Assembly: GCA_964369475.1 (NCBI GenBank)
Contig: CAYJFK010000003.1
Span: 1 to 64,000 of the forward strand
Length of the DNA: 64,000 nucleotides
From: CAYJFK01 sp964369475
GTDB taxonomy: Bacteria; Bacillota; Clostridia; Oscillospirales; Feifaniaceae
Reading direction: 5' to 3'
The notes below the pieces were generated by a model that saw only the letters and a list, made by a program, of their open reading frames with translations, searched no databases and was not told the origin of the DNA. How positions within the stretch are numbered: the stretch's first letter is position 1; each line of letters starts with the position of its first letter. The translations under genes were made by a program, and so were the position numbers. Below are positions 49,597 to 58,882 of this stretch, in pieces.

Positions 49597-50306
49597 CCTA
49601 CAAAAAACCTTGCACTTTGGTGTAATTTTCTGCTTATGTTAAGCTTTTATAAGGCGTTATGTTTTGTTTTTAGTATAGTTTTTAATCAATAGTGTGTACC
49701 GTTTCGGTGCACACTATTTTTGCATTTGCCATATTTGTTATATATTTCAGACTGGAGAAAAACCTAAAATCAAGCCCCTTCGGAAGGAGGGGGAGCGGCG
49801 AGGGGGCACCATCAGGGTGCCCTCTGGCGTTAAATTCCCGCCCCGAGGGCGTTAAAATCAGCTTTAGCTGATTTCTCAGCTTGGAGAAAACACTTTTTCT
49901 CCAAGCTGATATTTGTCTATTGTTAATATTGCGTTAACTATATTCACTATATATTAATTGACTTTCAATCAGACAATATGGTATGCTTATGGTGAATAAT
50001 ATTCGCTATATCCACATGTAGAGAGTGCATTTTAGAGGGGGTTATACTTATAATTAAAAGTCAAATTGCCATTTTATGCAATGTTTCAATTGTTTTTATA
50101 GTCTGATTTTTTTATTGTACAAGCAAGAGATTCCATTTTTGTTTTAGCTATATTACAGGGCTCTCGTGGGTGACAAGCTATATAAAACAAAATAAATATG
50201 TGTCGTTTTTTTCTGTCGCAAAGTCAGGGTGATATATGTAGTCAGAAACCCTTAGTGAGTCAGGAGAAAAAGTATATAAGACAAAAAGATAAGGAGACGA
50301 GGGATT
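49597..50306. other. 710-base non-coding region before the surface protein gene
   Basis: No gene is seen. From 49770 to 49910 it holds a cluster of hairpins: GAGGGGGCACC/GGGTGCCCTC (49800-49824), AAATCAGC-TTTA-GCTGATTT (49855-49874) and a 14-bp stem (49876-49909). The remainder is AT-rich, with a TATAAT at about 50050 lacking a good -35 box. A 69-codon frame at 50198 overlaps the next gene and has no ribosome site. The region probably carries the promoter and long leader of the surface protein. Confidence 0.5.
49876..49909. repeat. 14-bp hairpin sharing its arm with the 20957-20999 terminator
   Basis: TCAGCTTGGAGAAA pairs with TTTCTCCAAGCTGA around a 6-base loop. The core TCAGCTTGG/CCAAGCTGA is also the stem of the terminator after the DUF3021 gene. 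Confidence 0.7.
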
Positions 50307-53300
50307 ATGTTAGTCAAGAGGAAGTTAATTGCAAGCATCCTGATAATCGCAATGCTTATGAACCTTATGTCGATAAGCACGATTTTCACGCTCGCAGCAG
50401 AGGTTGATTCCGGTAACATTCTGTCTACCGAAGTGATGGAAGATTTAACGGTGCACCTAAACGATGAAAAACCATTGTTGCCTCAAACAATAATGGTCGA
50501 GCTTGAACGTTTAGAGGTGCAGGAGGTGCCTGAAGGAGAAGTGCCCACCGAGCCGATTGTTGACCCTGTCGACATCGAGCCGCTCAAAGTGGCACTTGCT
50601 GTCGACTGGGTGCTCCCCGAAGGGGTGCTTTTTGTATCGGATGTGGAGGGCTCCTTTACATACAGAGCAGAGATTGCAGGCGGCAACTACACCCTTGCAG
50701 ATGGCGTAGCCATGCCCACACTTACTGTGCATGTCGTCTCCCCCGAGCCTGATCCCGAAGGCGAGCTTGAGCTTGTTGAGCCACTGCCAAGCTTAGTGGA
50801 CGATGCACCTTTGCTTAATGCTATAACAGCTGGTTCTCCCGTCACCTTTGAGACGAGCAGTGGCACTATAAACGGCGAGGTACAGACCTTTATCAGCACG
50901 GTCTATGCTAACGGTAGCGCAATTATAATTCAAGATGCAGGTGACGGTAACTCCAAAATCCTACTTGATACAAACGCAAACGGAATTGCAGATGCCGGCG
51001 AGACAGAGTATGTCTCCTTCCCCGACGGTGTTCCGACTTCAAATAATGGCGCTTATCTTGGGAACGCTACTATATTCGGCGGCACTTTGAATGCAGATTA
51101 TAATGGCGACACAAGAGTTACCATGACAGGTGGCCGAGTTAAGACAATTTTCGGTGGGTCTCATGTGGATGCTAACAGTATCGATATTACTATGACAGGA
51201 GATGCACATGTCACTATGACAGGCGGCTTGCTCGAATCGATTTATGGTGGAGGGTATCTTTCCACTTGGAAATCTGATTTCGCCTTTAACGGTAATACAT
51301 TCGTACACATGACGGGCGGCACAGTTGTCTCTGCCGTATTTGGCGGCGGTTATGATGACTACATCACAAGCGACTCAGACGACACAGGCAACACAAATGT
51401 GTTTATCGAAGGCGGCTCTGTCGGGTATCTTGAAGCGACACCGGCAGGATTTTACTCCAGTTACTATGGAGCTGTCTTTGGCGGCGGAGATGATAGCTAT
51501 ATTGATGGAATCTCTAATGTTATCATCGGTAGCGACAGAGGCTCACCCAAGATTGCAAGCAGCGTATTTGGCGGCGGATTGAGGGGCTCGGCCGGTAGCA
51601 CAAATGTAGTTGTGGAATCCGGTAACATCGGCACATACACAGACGCTTTTCCAAATAGGACGACCGAAGCTAAACACGCTTCCTTTTCCAAGGTTGAAAA
51701 TGACGGCATGGCCCCCGAGGTCGGCAATGTGTACGGTGGCGGTGTATATGGCACAGTATATGGCACATCCTCTGTTGTTATAAACGGAGGCAAGATTGGT
51801 AGCGACTTAACAGATTTATATGTAACTATTTTCGGCAATGTCTTTGGCGGCGGTATTATGAGCGATAGCTTTGAGTCAAAGGTCGTTATAAATGGCGGAA
51901 CTATCGGCGGACTTAACGTGACATTTGCCGATAAAAATGATGAAACCTCAGAACTTGACCCCGCTTTGTCGGCTTCGGTCGGCAATGTGTACGGCGGCGG
52001 TATTATCGACTATGCATATCACGCTTCTGTAACATTAAATAAAGGAACGAGCATTGCACAATCTGACCTGTCAAACGTAACAAACCCTATGAGCGGTAAT
52101 GTATACGCCGCAGGCATAGGTAAAGGTAACGGCGGTGTTGGACGAGTAGGAGAGGGCGACATTGACACACAAGGCCTTTTTCTATATCCGACTCTCACTC
52201 ATGCGGCGATATACTTTATAGAGGGAACAGTAGCAGGAAACCTCTACGCCTCAGGTAGCCCCATGTTTAGTCCGTTTGACGAGGATGGAATAGCTGATTC
52301 CGACCCAGACAAGTGGTATTCTGAAGATCAGCCTATTGTAGGTAGCAGCTCGCTGTTATTCTTAAACGACAAAGCTGACCTTGGAGGCAACTTGTACGCC
52401 ATGGAGTACACCTTAGATGGGGATAGCAGACCGGGCTTTTATCACGCTATGGCAATTGTTGAAGATACCGAAAAGCTTATTATAGAGTCCAATGCCAAAA
52501 CGAATGATTTGGATGCTGAACAGCACAATGCTTCTATGAAGCTTGCGGTAGCGCTTGTCGCAGAGAGCATTACGGAAGATTCTATTGATAATGAGCTCTT
52601 AAGCCCACACATAATAGATGTGTTTCAAGTGGCCTCCGTTCTTCGTTTGCAAGAGTTTGAGGCATACGGCTCGACAGGCACAGATGTAGAGCACTGGGCA
52701 TTAGAAGGAGATATCGACCTAACAGATCATCAAATTGTACAGGATAACATCTCCTTTGCGGAAGGTCAGGAGCTATATATTCAAGAATCAAGTTCGCTAA
52801 GTGCACCTATTTTTGCACAAACAGCGATAGACAACGACGGATATATAATTACATACAAAAAAGACATTAGTAAAGTTTACGACGATGAAGATGGTATTTA
52901 CACGATCTCCGATCCGCTTAACAGAATTTATCGTGGCCTTTTCGATGGCGGAGTAAACGTTGTGGGTGGCAACTACTACAATGTAGGCGACGTTGCACAA
53001 GATTTAGTAGCATCGCACGGGGGAGACCTCTTTGATTTCTTAGGTCTTAAGATCGGACTCGACGGAAACTATGCTTGGTCGAACGACATGAGTATAGCAG
53101 TAACCCCAAGCGGCACTGCCTTAAACACAGTTTCACCTCCGACAACAGATCTTGGCACAACGACATATACTGCAACGGCAGATTTTGTACACAAGTTTGA
53201 TTCTGTATATCAAGGCGTGAGTCAGCTCCTGCAAGACGCAGGTGATTACCGCTTTAACATCGGCATTGTCGAAAAGACCTCCGCAAGTGACGATGCGGTC

Positions 53301-55385
53301 GTCGGCGTTACTGACGATGATCTTGTTACAGTGACATTCGAGAGAACTCCAAATGCAAACTCGGAAGATTTAACCGTTACGAGAATCCCGTCAGGCAGCA
53401 ATGCCGTAGAGCCTGACGACTTTTACGACACAGACGATGACCCGACCGACGGCAAGATAAAAAAACCTACCTTCTGGACTACATCGCCCGATAATCCTGA
53501 CACCAAATGGGAATTCGACAATCCCGTTGAAGGGAATTTAACGCTCTACCCCTACTATTCGCCATATGTGACAGTAACATTTATGGATTCGGATAATGAA
53601 ACGGTATATCAAGAGCAAAATGTTACTATCGGTGAAGTTGCAATAGAGCCTGACAAGCGAGCCGACGGCTTCCCAAACGAAGGAGAGGGGCACTCAGTCT
53701 TTATTGCTTGGTATACAGAACCGGATGGCGAAGGAACAAAGTTTGATTTTTACAATACCCCTATCGAAGAAAACATTGTTTTATACCCTTATTTCTATGA
53801 GGGTGAGCGCTCTCCGATTTTTATACTATTCGAAGATGAAGTTATTAACGTTGATGAGGTATTCGCAAATTACGAAGGTTTTGACAGCATCGATGGAACA
53901 TTGCACGAAAACTTCTATCACACAGCGGCAATACCATATTATAATGATCTTATTTTGAGGCCTGCCGATCCAACTATGCCCAACATGGATTTTGTCGGTT
54001 GGTATATGGCACCCGAGGCAATGTATGACGAAGATGGTCTTCCGATCATAGGCGAAGTTGACGAGACATATATTCTCTTCGACTTTAGCAATACTATAGC
54101 TGACATAGGGCCTGATCCGTTATATTTCGAATTTGTATTAGTCTTATACCCTGTCTTTGAAGAAAGACCCACTACCCCAACACGCCCAGACCGTGACCCT
54201 CCCGTGGAAGAAGTTGACAGGTGGACAGTTACATTTGAAGACGACAACTTTGAGGACAGCAATTACCACCGTCAAGAAGGTGTCGATGACGGCGAAAGTG
54301 TTTCAAGACCGTCAGACCCGTCTTCGGGCGACAAGATTTTTATAGGCTGGTACGAAGACGAGAGTTTGACAGATCTGTACACCTTTAGCGACCCTGTAAC
54401 GGGAGACATAACGCTCTACCCCAAGTTTGAGGACGAGGGCAGCGTTACAGTTACCTATAACAAGGATGTCGACGGTACAGATGATACCGCAGAGGACAAG
54501 ATTTCGGGATTAATTCCCGGCACGACCATCACGGTAGACAACGACGGCGGCACAAATCCGGGGTTTGATGGTGATGTTGTTATCGACAACGACACAACTG
54601 TACCCGATCCCACTAAGGAAGATCACATTTTCACAGGTTATGACAAGACGGTAGACCCTGAAACAGGCAAAATTACAATAACGGCGACCTGGAAACCCGA
54701 TTATGAAACTGTAAATGTGGGTTATAACGAGTACACAGACGGCACAGTTACAACAAGCCCTGAGCAGATTACAGGTCTTATCCCCGGTACCGAGATCTTT
54801 ATAGACAATGCAGGCGGTGATAACACAGGATTTGATGGCAATATCACAATCGACATTGACACACAAGTACCTGATCCCACACGTGAAGGCTTTACCTTCA
54901 CAGGATATGTGCCGAGCGAGGACGCTAACGGCAAGATAACTCTAACCGCAACTTGGATAAGTGATAGTGATCTCGAACTGCCCCCTGAAGGCGGTGACCC
55001 TGAAGGTGAAAATCCTGAAGGCGGCGGCGACAATCCGAATGGTATCCCCGAGACAAGGCCGACAACCCCTGATCACATTATAACAGATGTGCCCGACGGT
55101 GCTACCGTAACTCCCGAAGGTCTTGTTATAGACGAGCTTGGCGTTCCTCTTGGTTGGCTTCCGATTCCCGAAGGATACTCGCCCGAGGAGATCATGTTCG
55201 ACATCGACGGCAACCCAATACCCCTAATGGGAATAGCTCCTCCGACAGGCGATACGAGCCTACTTCTAAACTACATCGCACTATCGGCAATTTCTTTGAC
55301 AGGACTGCTATTTCTTGTCTTTCCAAGGTACAAGGCAAAACGACTTGGAAATAATCAAGCAAAGAGTGAAGACAAGCAAGACTAA
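50307..55385 (+). CDS. Large wall-anchored surface protein with beta-helix-like and InlB-type repeats
   Basis: A 1692-residue secreted protein. Signal peptide 1 to about 31; a variable region to about 190; then about residues 250-620 with many spaced copies of FGGG/VYGGG, suggesting a parallel beta-helix or similar repeat fold. About 1008-1378 holds InlB/Flg_new-like repeats (VTVTFMDSDNETVYQ, FIGWYEDESLTDLYTF). Two near-identical modules of about 85 residues follow (VTVTYNKDVDGTDDTA and a diverged copy), then a Pro/Gly/Glu spacer. It ends with APPTGD (about 1642), a hydrophobic helix and a basic tail, the layout of a sortase substrate with PPTGD in place of LPXTG. No sortase gene is here. An adhesin role is inference. 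Confidence 0.9.
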   Translation: MLVKRKLIASILIIAMLMNLMSISTIFTLAAEVDSGNILSTEVMEDLTVHLNDEKPLLPQTIMVELERLEVQEVPEGEVPTEPIVDPVDIEPLKVALAVDWVLPEGVLFVSDVEGSFTYRAEIAGGNYTLADGVAMPTLTVHVVSPEPDPEGELELVEPLPSLVDDAPLLNAITAGSPVTFETSSGTINGEVQTFISTVYANGSAIIIQDAGDGNSKILLDTNANGIADAGETEYVSFPDGVPTSNNGAYLGNATIFGGTLNADYNGDTRVTMTGGRVKTIFGGSHVDANSIDITMTGDAHVTMTGGLLESIYGGGYLSTWKSDFAFNGNTFVHMTGGTVVSAVFGGGYDDYITSDSDDTGNTNVFIEGGSVGYLEATPAGFYSSYYGAVFGGGDDSYIDGISNVIIGSDRGSPKIASSVFGGGLRGSAGSTNVVVESGNIGTYTDAFPNRTTEAKHASFSKVENDGMAPEVGNVYGGGVYGTVYGTSSVVINGGKIGSDLTDLYVTIFGNVFGGGIMSDSFESKVVINGGTIGGLNVTFADKNDETSELDPALSASVGNVYGGGIIDYAYHASVTLNKGTSIAQSDLSNVTNPMSGNVYAAGIGKGNGGVGRVGEGDIDTQGLFLYPTLTHAAIYFIEGTVAGNLYASGSPMFSPFDEDGIADSDPDKWYSEDQPIVGSSSLLFLNDKADLGGNLYAMEYTLDGDSRPGFYHAMAIVEDTEKLIIESNAKTNDLDAEQHNASMKLAVALVAESITEDSIDNELLSPHIIDVFQVASVLRLQEFEAYGSTGTDVEHWALEGDIDLTDHQIVQDNISFAEGQELYIQESSSLSAPIFAQTAIDNDGYIITYKKDISKVYDDEDGIYTISDPLNRIYRGLFDGGVNVVGGNYYNVGDVAQDLVASHGGDLFDFLGLKIGLDGNYAWSNDMSIAVTPSGTALNTVSPPTTDLGTTTYTATADFVHKFDSVYQGVSQLLQDAGDYRFNIGIVEKTSASDDAVVGVTDDDLVTVTFERTPNANSEDLTVTRIPSGSNAVEPDDFYDTDDDPTDGKIKKPTFWTTSPDNPDTKWEFDNPVEGNLTLYPYYSPYVTVTFMDSDNETVYQEQNVTIGEVAIEPDKRADGFPNEGEGHSVFIAWYTEPDGEGTKFDFYNTPIEENIVLYPYFYEGERSPIFILFEDEVINVDEVFANYEGFDSIDGTLHENFYHTAAIPYYNDLILRPADPTMPNMDFVGWYMAPEAMYDEDGLPIIGEVDETYILFDFSNTIADIGPDPLYFEFVLVLYPVFEERPTTPTRPDRDPPVEEVDRWTVTFEDDNFEDSNYHRQEGVDDGESVSRPSDPSSGDKIFIGWYEDESLTDLYTFSDPVTGDITLYPKFEDEGSVTVTYNKDVDGTDDTAEDKISGLIPGTTITVDNDGGTNPGFDGDVVIDNDTTVPDPTKEDHIFTGYDKTVDPETGKITITATWKPDYETVNVGYNEYTDGTVTTSPEQITGLIPGTEIFIDNAGGDNTGFDGNITIDIDTQVPDPTREGFTFTGYVPSEDANGKITLTATWISDSDLELPPEGGDPEGENPEGGGDNPNGIPETRPTTPDHIITDVPDGATVTPEGLVIDELGVPLGWLPIPEGYSPEEIMFDIDGNPIPLMGIAPPTGDTSLLLNYIALSAISLTGLLFLVFPRYKAKRLGNNQAKSEDKQD

Positions 55386-55416
55386 CAAGAACTTTGAGCA
55401 TTGACACTGATTAAAT

Positions 55417-55457
55417 TTCAAAAGGGGCTGTCGCAGTTTGCGACAGCCCCTTTTGAA
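55417..55457. terminator. Bidirectional terminator between convergent genes
   Basis: Perfect 19-bp arms (55417-55435 and 55439-55457) with a 3-base loop. The outer arms are TTCAAAAGG and CCTTTTGAA, so each strand ends in a short U-tract. It serves the surface protein gene (plus) and the small anchored protein (minus). Confidence 0.88.
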
Positions 55458-55497
55458 GCTTTATTATAACTTCTGACAGGAGGTGCTTACAGCTTTA

Positions 55498-56019
55498 CTA
55501 CTGGATTTCTTCTCCGCTTTCATTTAAAAAAACATATTCATAAGAATCATATTTCGGAGTGTGCTCAACCAAAGAGGGATACCCATTGACCGTTAGCTCG
55601 TCATCCTTTGCGCCGACCTCGTTATAGGTAAACTTTATAGTTTCGCACTCGGGATTGTTAACCAAAAACTGATACATCCCATTCCATTCGATTTGAACAA
55701 TATCCTCTACAATCTCCGTAGGCTCGTGGCTGCTTACATACTTATAGCGGCTTGAATTGTTACCGACATATCTACACTCCATCGGCAGATAATAGCGCTC
55801 TTTATGCTCATTTTCGCAAACAAACCATGCAACAACTTCATCGCCAGTCCCAATCATACCCACATAGGAGATGTCAGCTGTATCGGCTTGCTCGAGTGGG
55901 ATAATTCCCCTTGCTTTGTTTATCATATCATCTGTGCCGTTTAAGATCTGCGAGTTGCTGTATATAAAAATACCTGCAACTGACAAAATTATTCCAATTG
56001 ATATAATATATTTTTTCAA
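55498..56019 (-). CDS. Small membrane-anchored extracytoplasmic protein, unknown
   Basis: About 173 residues: a basic KKYI start, one helix (SIGIILSVAGIFIYS) and a polar outside domain containing VAWFVCENEHKERYYLPMECRYVG. I do not recognise the family. The best start is TTG at 56019, with GTGGAGGG 7 bases upstream; a GTG further upstream (56034) lies inside that site. It has a strong promoter of its own and lies after the ftsH terminator, convergent to the surface protein gene. Confidence 0.8.
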   Translation of the reverse strand: MKKYIISIGIILSVAGIFIYSNSQILNGTDDMINKARGIIPLEQADTADISYVGMIGTGDEVVAWFVCENEHKERYYLPMECRYVGNNSSRYKYVSSHEPTEIVEDIVQIEWNGMYQFLVNNPECETIKFTYNEVGAKDDELTVNGYPSLVEHTPKYDSYEYVFLNESGEEIQ

Positions 56020-56124
56020 ATTATCGCCCTCCACCTAATAGAATTTTTTAAAACGAAAAAGTCCCCTTTACGATCTTTAAAATAATACACCATTGCCAAT
56101 CCTAAGACAGTCGTCTTTAAAATT

Positions 56125-56153
56125 ATTATATACTAATAACAATTCTAATGCAA
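56125..56153 (-). promoter_or_regulatory. Promoter of the small anchored protein gene
   Basis: Minus-strand TTGCAT (56153-56148), 17-base spacer, TATAAT (56130-56125), giving a leader of about 100 bases before the TTG start. Nothing else is seen in 56020-56221. Confidence 0.75.
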
Positions 56154-56222
56154 CTTTGCAGAAAATCCGATTAATAGGAGCGTTTTTTTATTGGGTACTT
56201 CGAGTCATAGTGTGTCCAATGG

Positions 56223-56260
56223 TATAAAAAGACGGATAGCACAATGCTATCCGTCTAATA
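56223..56260 (-). terminator. Terminator of the ftsH operon, repeat copy B
   Basis: Perfect stem GACGGATAGCA / TGCTATCCGTC with a short central loop, followed on the minus strand by TTTTTATACC. It is nearly identical to the hairpin at 22152-22190 over 38 bases; one outer pair differs as G-C here against A-T there, a compensatory change. Confidence 0.85.
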
Positions 56261-56332
56261 AGGTCGTCTTGGCGCTTCTAAAGCCCCGTGCCGCCACTTT
56301 AGTGCTGAAAAATTATCTTGCTCGCCGTGAAC

Positions 56333-58318
56333 TTACTCGGTCTCCTCTGAAACTTCACCAGCTTGAGGTTCTACCGCATCAACTTGGCCCTCTTGAGCAT
56401 CACCTGTGTCAACATCGCCTTCGACATCGCCTTCGACATCGCCTTCGGCCGTCTCGGCAACTTCCGATACTACCTTATCACCAAAGAGCGCTTCGAACTC
56501 GTCTGCACCGACCTTCTCTTTTTCAAGAAGAAGGGCTGCAAGCTCGTCGAGCTTTTCTCTTTGCTCTGTCAAGATCTCGATAGCACGATTGTAGCAGTTG
56601 TCGATTATCCGCTTAATCTCCTTGTCTATTCTTGCAGAAACATCTTCCGAATAGTTACGTGACTGTGCAAAGTCTCTACCTAAGAATACTTCCGACTGGC
56701 CTGCACCGTAAACTATCGGGCCGAGCTCCTCCGACATGCCGTAGACCGTAACCATCTTTCTTGCAATGCCTGTCGCTCTTTCTATGTCGTTGGAAGCACC
56801 TGTCGAAATGTCTGTTAGGCAGAGCTTTTCTGCCGCACGTCCGCCAAGTAGCGTTACGATTTCCTCCCTCATCTCCTCACGAGACGAGTAGTATTTATCC
56901 TCGGTTGGCAAGGATAGCGTGTATCCGCCTGCCATGCCACGGGGAATTATAGAAATTTGGTGCACGGGGTTTTGCGTTTCAAGAGCACGTGTTACAATTG
57001 CATGGCCTGCCTCGTGGAAGGCAGTTAGCTTGCGCTCCTTTTCGCTTATCGTGCGACTGCGCTTTTCAGGACCTGCAATTACCTTAATTGTCGCTTCCTC
57101 CACGTCCTCCATGCATATAACCTTGGAGTTACGTCGTGCGGCGAGAAGTGCCGATTCGTTTAGTAGATTTTCAAGGTCTGCTCCTGTAAAGCCCGGGGTC
57201 GTCTTGGCAATAACGTCAAGCTTAATGTCCGCATCAAATGGCTTGTTCTTGGAGTGAACCTTTAGTATCTCCTCACGACCGTTTTGATCCGGGGCATTTA
57301 CCATTATCTGCCTGTCAAATCTACCGGGGCGAAGTAGTGCAGGGTCTAATATGTCAGGGCGGTTTGTGGCGGCGATTATAATAACCCCTTCGTTTTCACC
57401 AAAGCCGTCCATCTCTACAAGTAGCTGATTTAGCGTCTGTTCACGCTCGTCGTGACCGCCGCCAAGACCTGCGCCTCTGTGACGACCAACGGCATCGATT
57501 TCGTCTATAAATACAATGCAAGGAGCTGTCTTTTTAGCTTGGTCGAATAGATCTCTAACACGAGATGCACCGACACCGACAAACATTTCTACAAAGTCTG
57601 AACCGGAAATCGAATAAAAGGGCACGCCCGCCTCGCCTGCAACAGCGCTTGCAAGTAGTGTTTTACCTGTTCCGGGAGGGCCGTACAGTAGTATACCCTT
57701 TGGAATTCTTGCGCCGATCTCAAGGTATTTGCGTGGGTCTTTTAGGAAGTCTACAAGCTCTTCAAGCTCTCTCTTTTCCTCGTCTGCGCCTGCAACGTCT
57801 TGGAAGGTAACCTTCTTTTTGGCGTCTGACGCCACCTTAGCACGTGACTTGCCAAAGCTCATGACCTTGCTTCCACCGCCGCCGCTCTGCTGGTTTAGCA
57901 TGTAGTACCACAGCGCACCAAACAGTATAAAGAGCACTACATAAGGTAGTAGCGACATCCAAAATGGGGTCTCGTATGGCGGCGAGAAGTCGTAGGACTC
58001 CAGTCCGCCGCTCTCGCTAAGCTCCTCGATACGCTCCATTGGCATACTGTACAAAAAGAGCGTTATGCTTGGGAGGCGGTAGATTATTGTCTCCTCCTCG
58101 CCCTTTAATGTAATGTGAATATTACTGCGCTCGTCGACCTTAAAGCTCTCGACCTTCTCGTCGTTAAAATAGCCGATTATGTCGGAATATGTCGGCAGGT
58201 CAACCTCGGGCGTGTCGTAAACCGAGGATACACCAAAATATATAAGGGTTAGCAGTAAAAAATAAAACAACAATCCCCTTAAAGGGCTGCCACCTTTCGG
58301 GCGGTTCTTTACATTCAA
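56333..58318 (-). CDS. ftsH: ATP-dependent zinc metalloprotease FtsH
   Basis: Hexameric membrane protease that degrades misfolded and regulatory proteins. Two helices (about 16-33 and 118-138) flank an extracytoplasmic loop. The AAA domain has GPPGTGKT and VFIDEIDA, and the zinc site is HEAGH. 661 residues. The tail beyond about 610 is acidic and contains a triple EGDV-like repeat encoded by 12-base tandem repeats (about 56415-56450). The start is TTG at 58318 behind AGGAGGACGATAA. It is the last gene of the gdpP-to-ftsH block. Confidence 0.97.
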   Translation of the reverse strand: MNVKNRPKGGSPLRGLLFYFLLLTLIYFGVSSVYDTPEVDLPTYSDIIGYFNDEKVESFKVDERSNIHITLKGEEETIIYRLPSITLFLYSMPMERIEELSESGGLESYDFSPPYETPFWMSLLPYVVLFILFGALWYYMLNQQSGGGGSKVMSFGKSRAKVASDAKKKVTFQDVAGADEEKRELEELVDFLKDPRKYLEIGARIPKGILLYGPPGTGKTLLASAVAGEAGVPFYSISGSDFVEMFVGVGASRVRDLFDQAKKTAPCIVFIDEIDAVGRHRGAGLGGGHDEREQTLNQLLVEMDGFGENEGVIIIAATNRPDILDPALLRPGRFDRQIMVNAPDQNGREEILKVHSKNKPFDADIKLDVIAKTTPGFTGADLENLLNESALLAARRNSKVICMEDVEEATIKVIAGPEKRSRTISEKERKLTAFHEAGHAIVTRALETQNPVHQISIIPRGMAGGYTLSLPTEDKYYSSREEMREEIVTLLGGRAAEKLCLTDISTGASNDIERATGIARKMVTVYGMSEELGPIVYGAGQSEVFLGRDFAQSRNYSEDVSARIDKEIKRIIDNCYNRAIEILTEQREKLDELAALLLEKEKVGADEFEALFGDKVVSEVAETAEGDVEGDVEGDVDTGDAQEGQVDAVEPQAGEVSEETE

Positions 58319-58336
58319 ATTATCGTCCTCCTAAAA

Positions 58337-58882
58337 CTATTCGTATACATGGCGGCCAAGTATGCCGACATAGGGTAGATTGCGGTATTTTTCCGCATAG
58401 TCAAGCCCGTACCCGACAACAAATTCATCGGGAATTTTAAAACCTTCGTAGTCTGCCACAAGTGTAACGGAAGGGTCTCTTCGCTCGGGCTTATTTAGCA
58501 GTGTGCAGACCTTAACGCTATTTGCATTCTTTTGCTTCAATATTTCGGTGATATAGGTAAGTGTTAGCCCCGAGTCGAGAATATCCTCGACTATCAAAAC
58601 GTCCTTGCCCTCTATCGAGTTATCAAGATCTTTGGAAAGCCTAACGACACCTGTCGTCTTAGCGCCTGTTCCGTAGCTCGATACGGCAAGGAAATCTATC
58701 GTTAAAGGCAGATCAATCTTCCTCATCAAATCGGTCATAAAAACGGCAGAACCCTTTAAAACACCAATTAAATGCAGATTTTTACCCTCGTAATCCTCAG
58801 TTATACTTTGCCCAAGCTCTTTAACGCAACTTGCTATTTCTTCTTCTGTAATAAGAATTTTTGTTATGTCACTCTTTTTCAC
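58337..58882 (-). CDS. hpt: Hypoxanthine phosphoribosyltransferase
   Basis: Purine salvage enzyme that makes IMP/GMP from hypoxanthine/guanine and PRPP. 181 residues; the PRPP loop VLIVEDILDSGLTL is diagnostic, with LHLIGVLKGSAVFMTDL upstream. The start is GTG at 58882, which overlaps the tilS stop (GTGA), with AAGGAGG ten bases before. The tilS-hpt-ftsH order is conserved in Firmicutes. Confidence 0.97.
   Translation of the reverse strand: MKKSDITKILITEEEIASCVKELGQSITEDYEGKNLHLIGVLKGSAVFMTDLMRKIDLPLTIDFLAVSSYGTGAKTTGVVRLSKDLDNSIEGKDVLIVEDILDSGLTLTYITEILKQKNANSVKVCTLLNKPERRDPSVTLVADYEGFKIPDEFVVGYGLDYAEKYRNLPYVGILGRHVYE

Noticed and set aside
50198..50407. 69-codon ORF before the surface protein gene
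   Set aside because: Overlaps the true start in another frame, lacks a ribosome site and has no recognisable motif.
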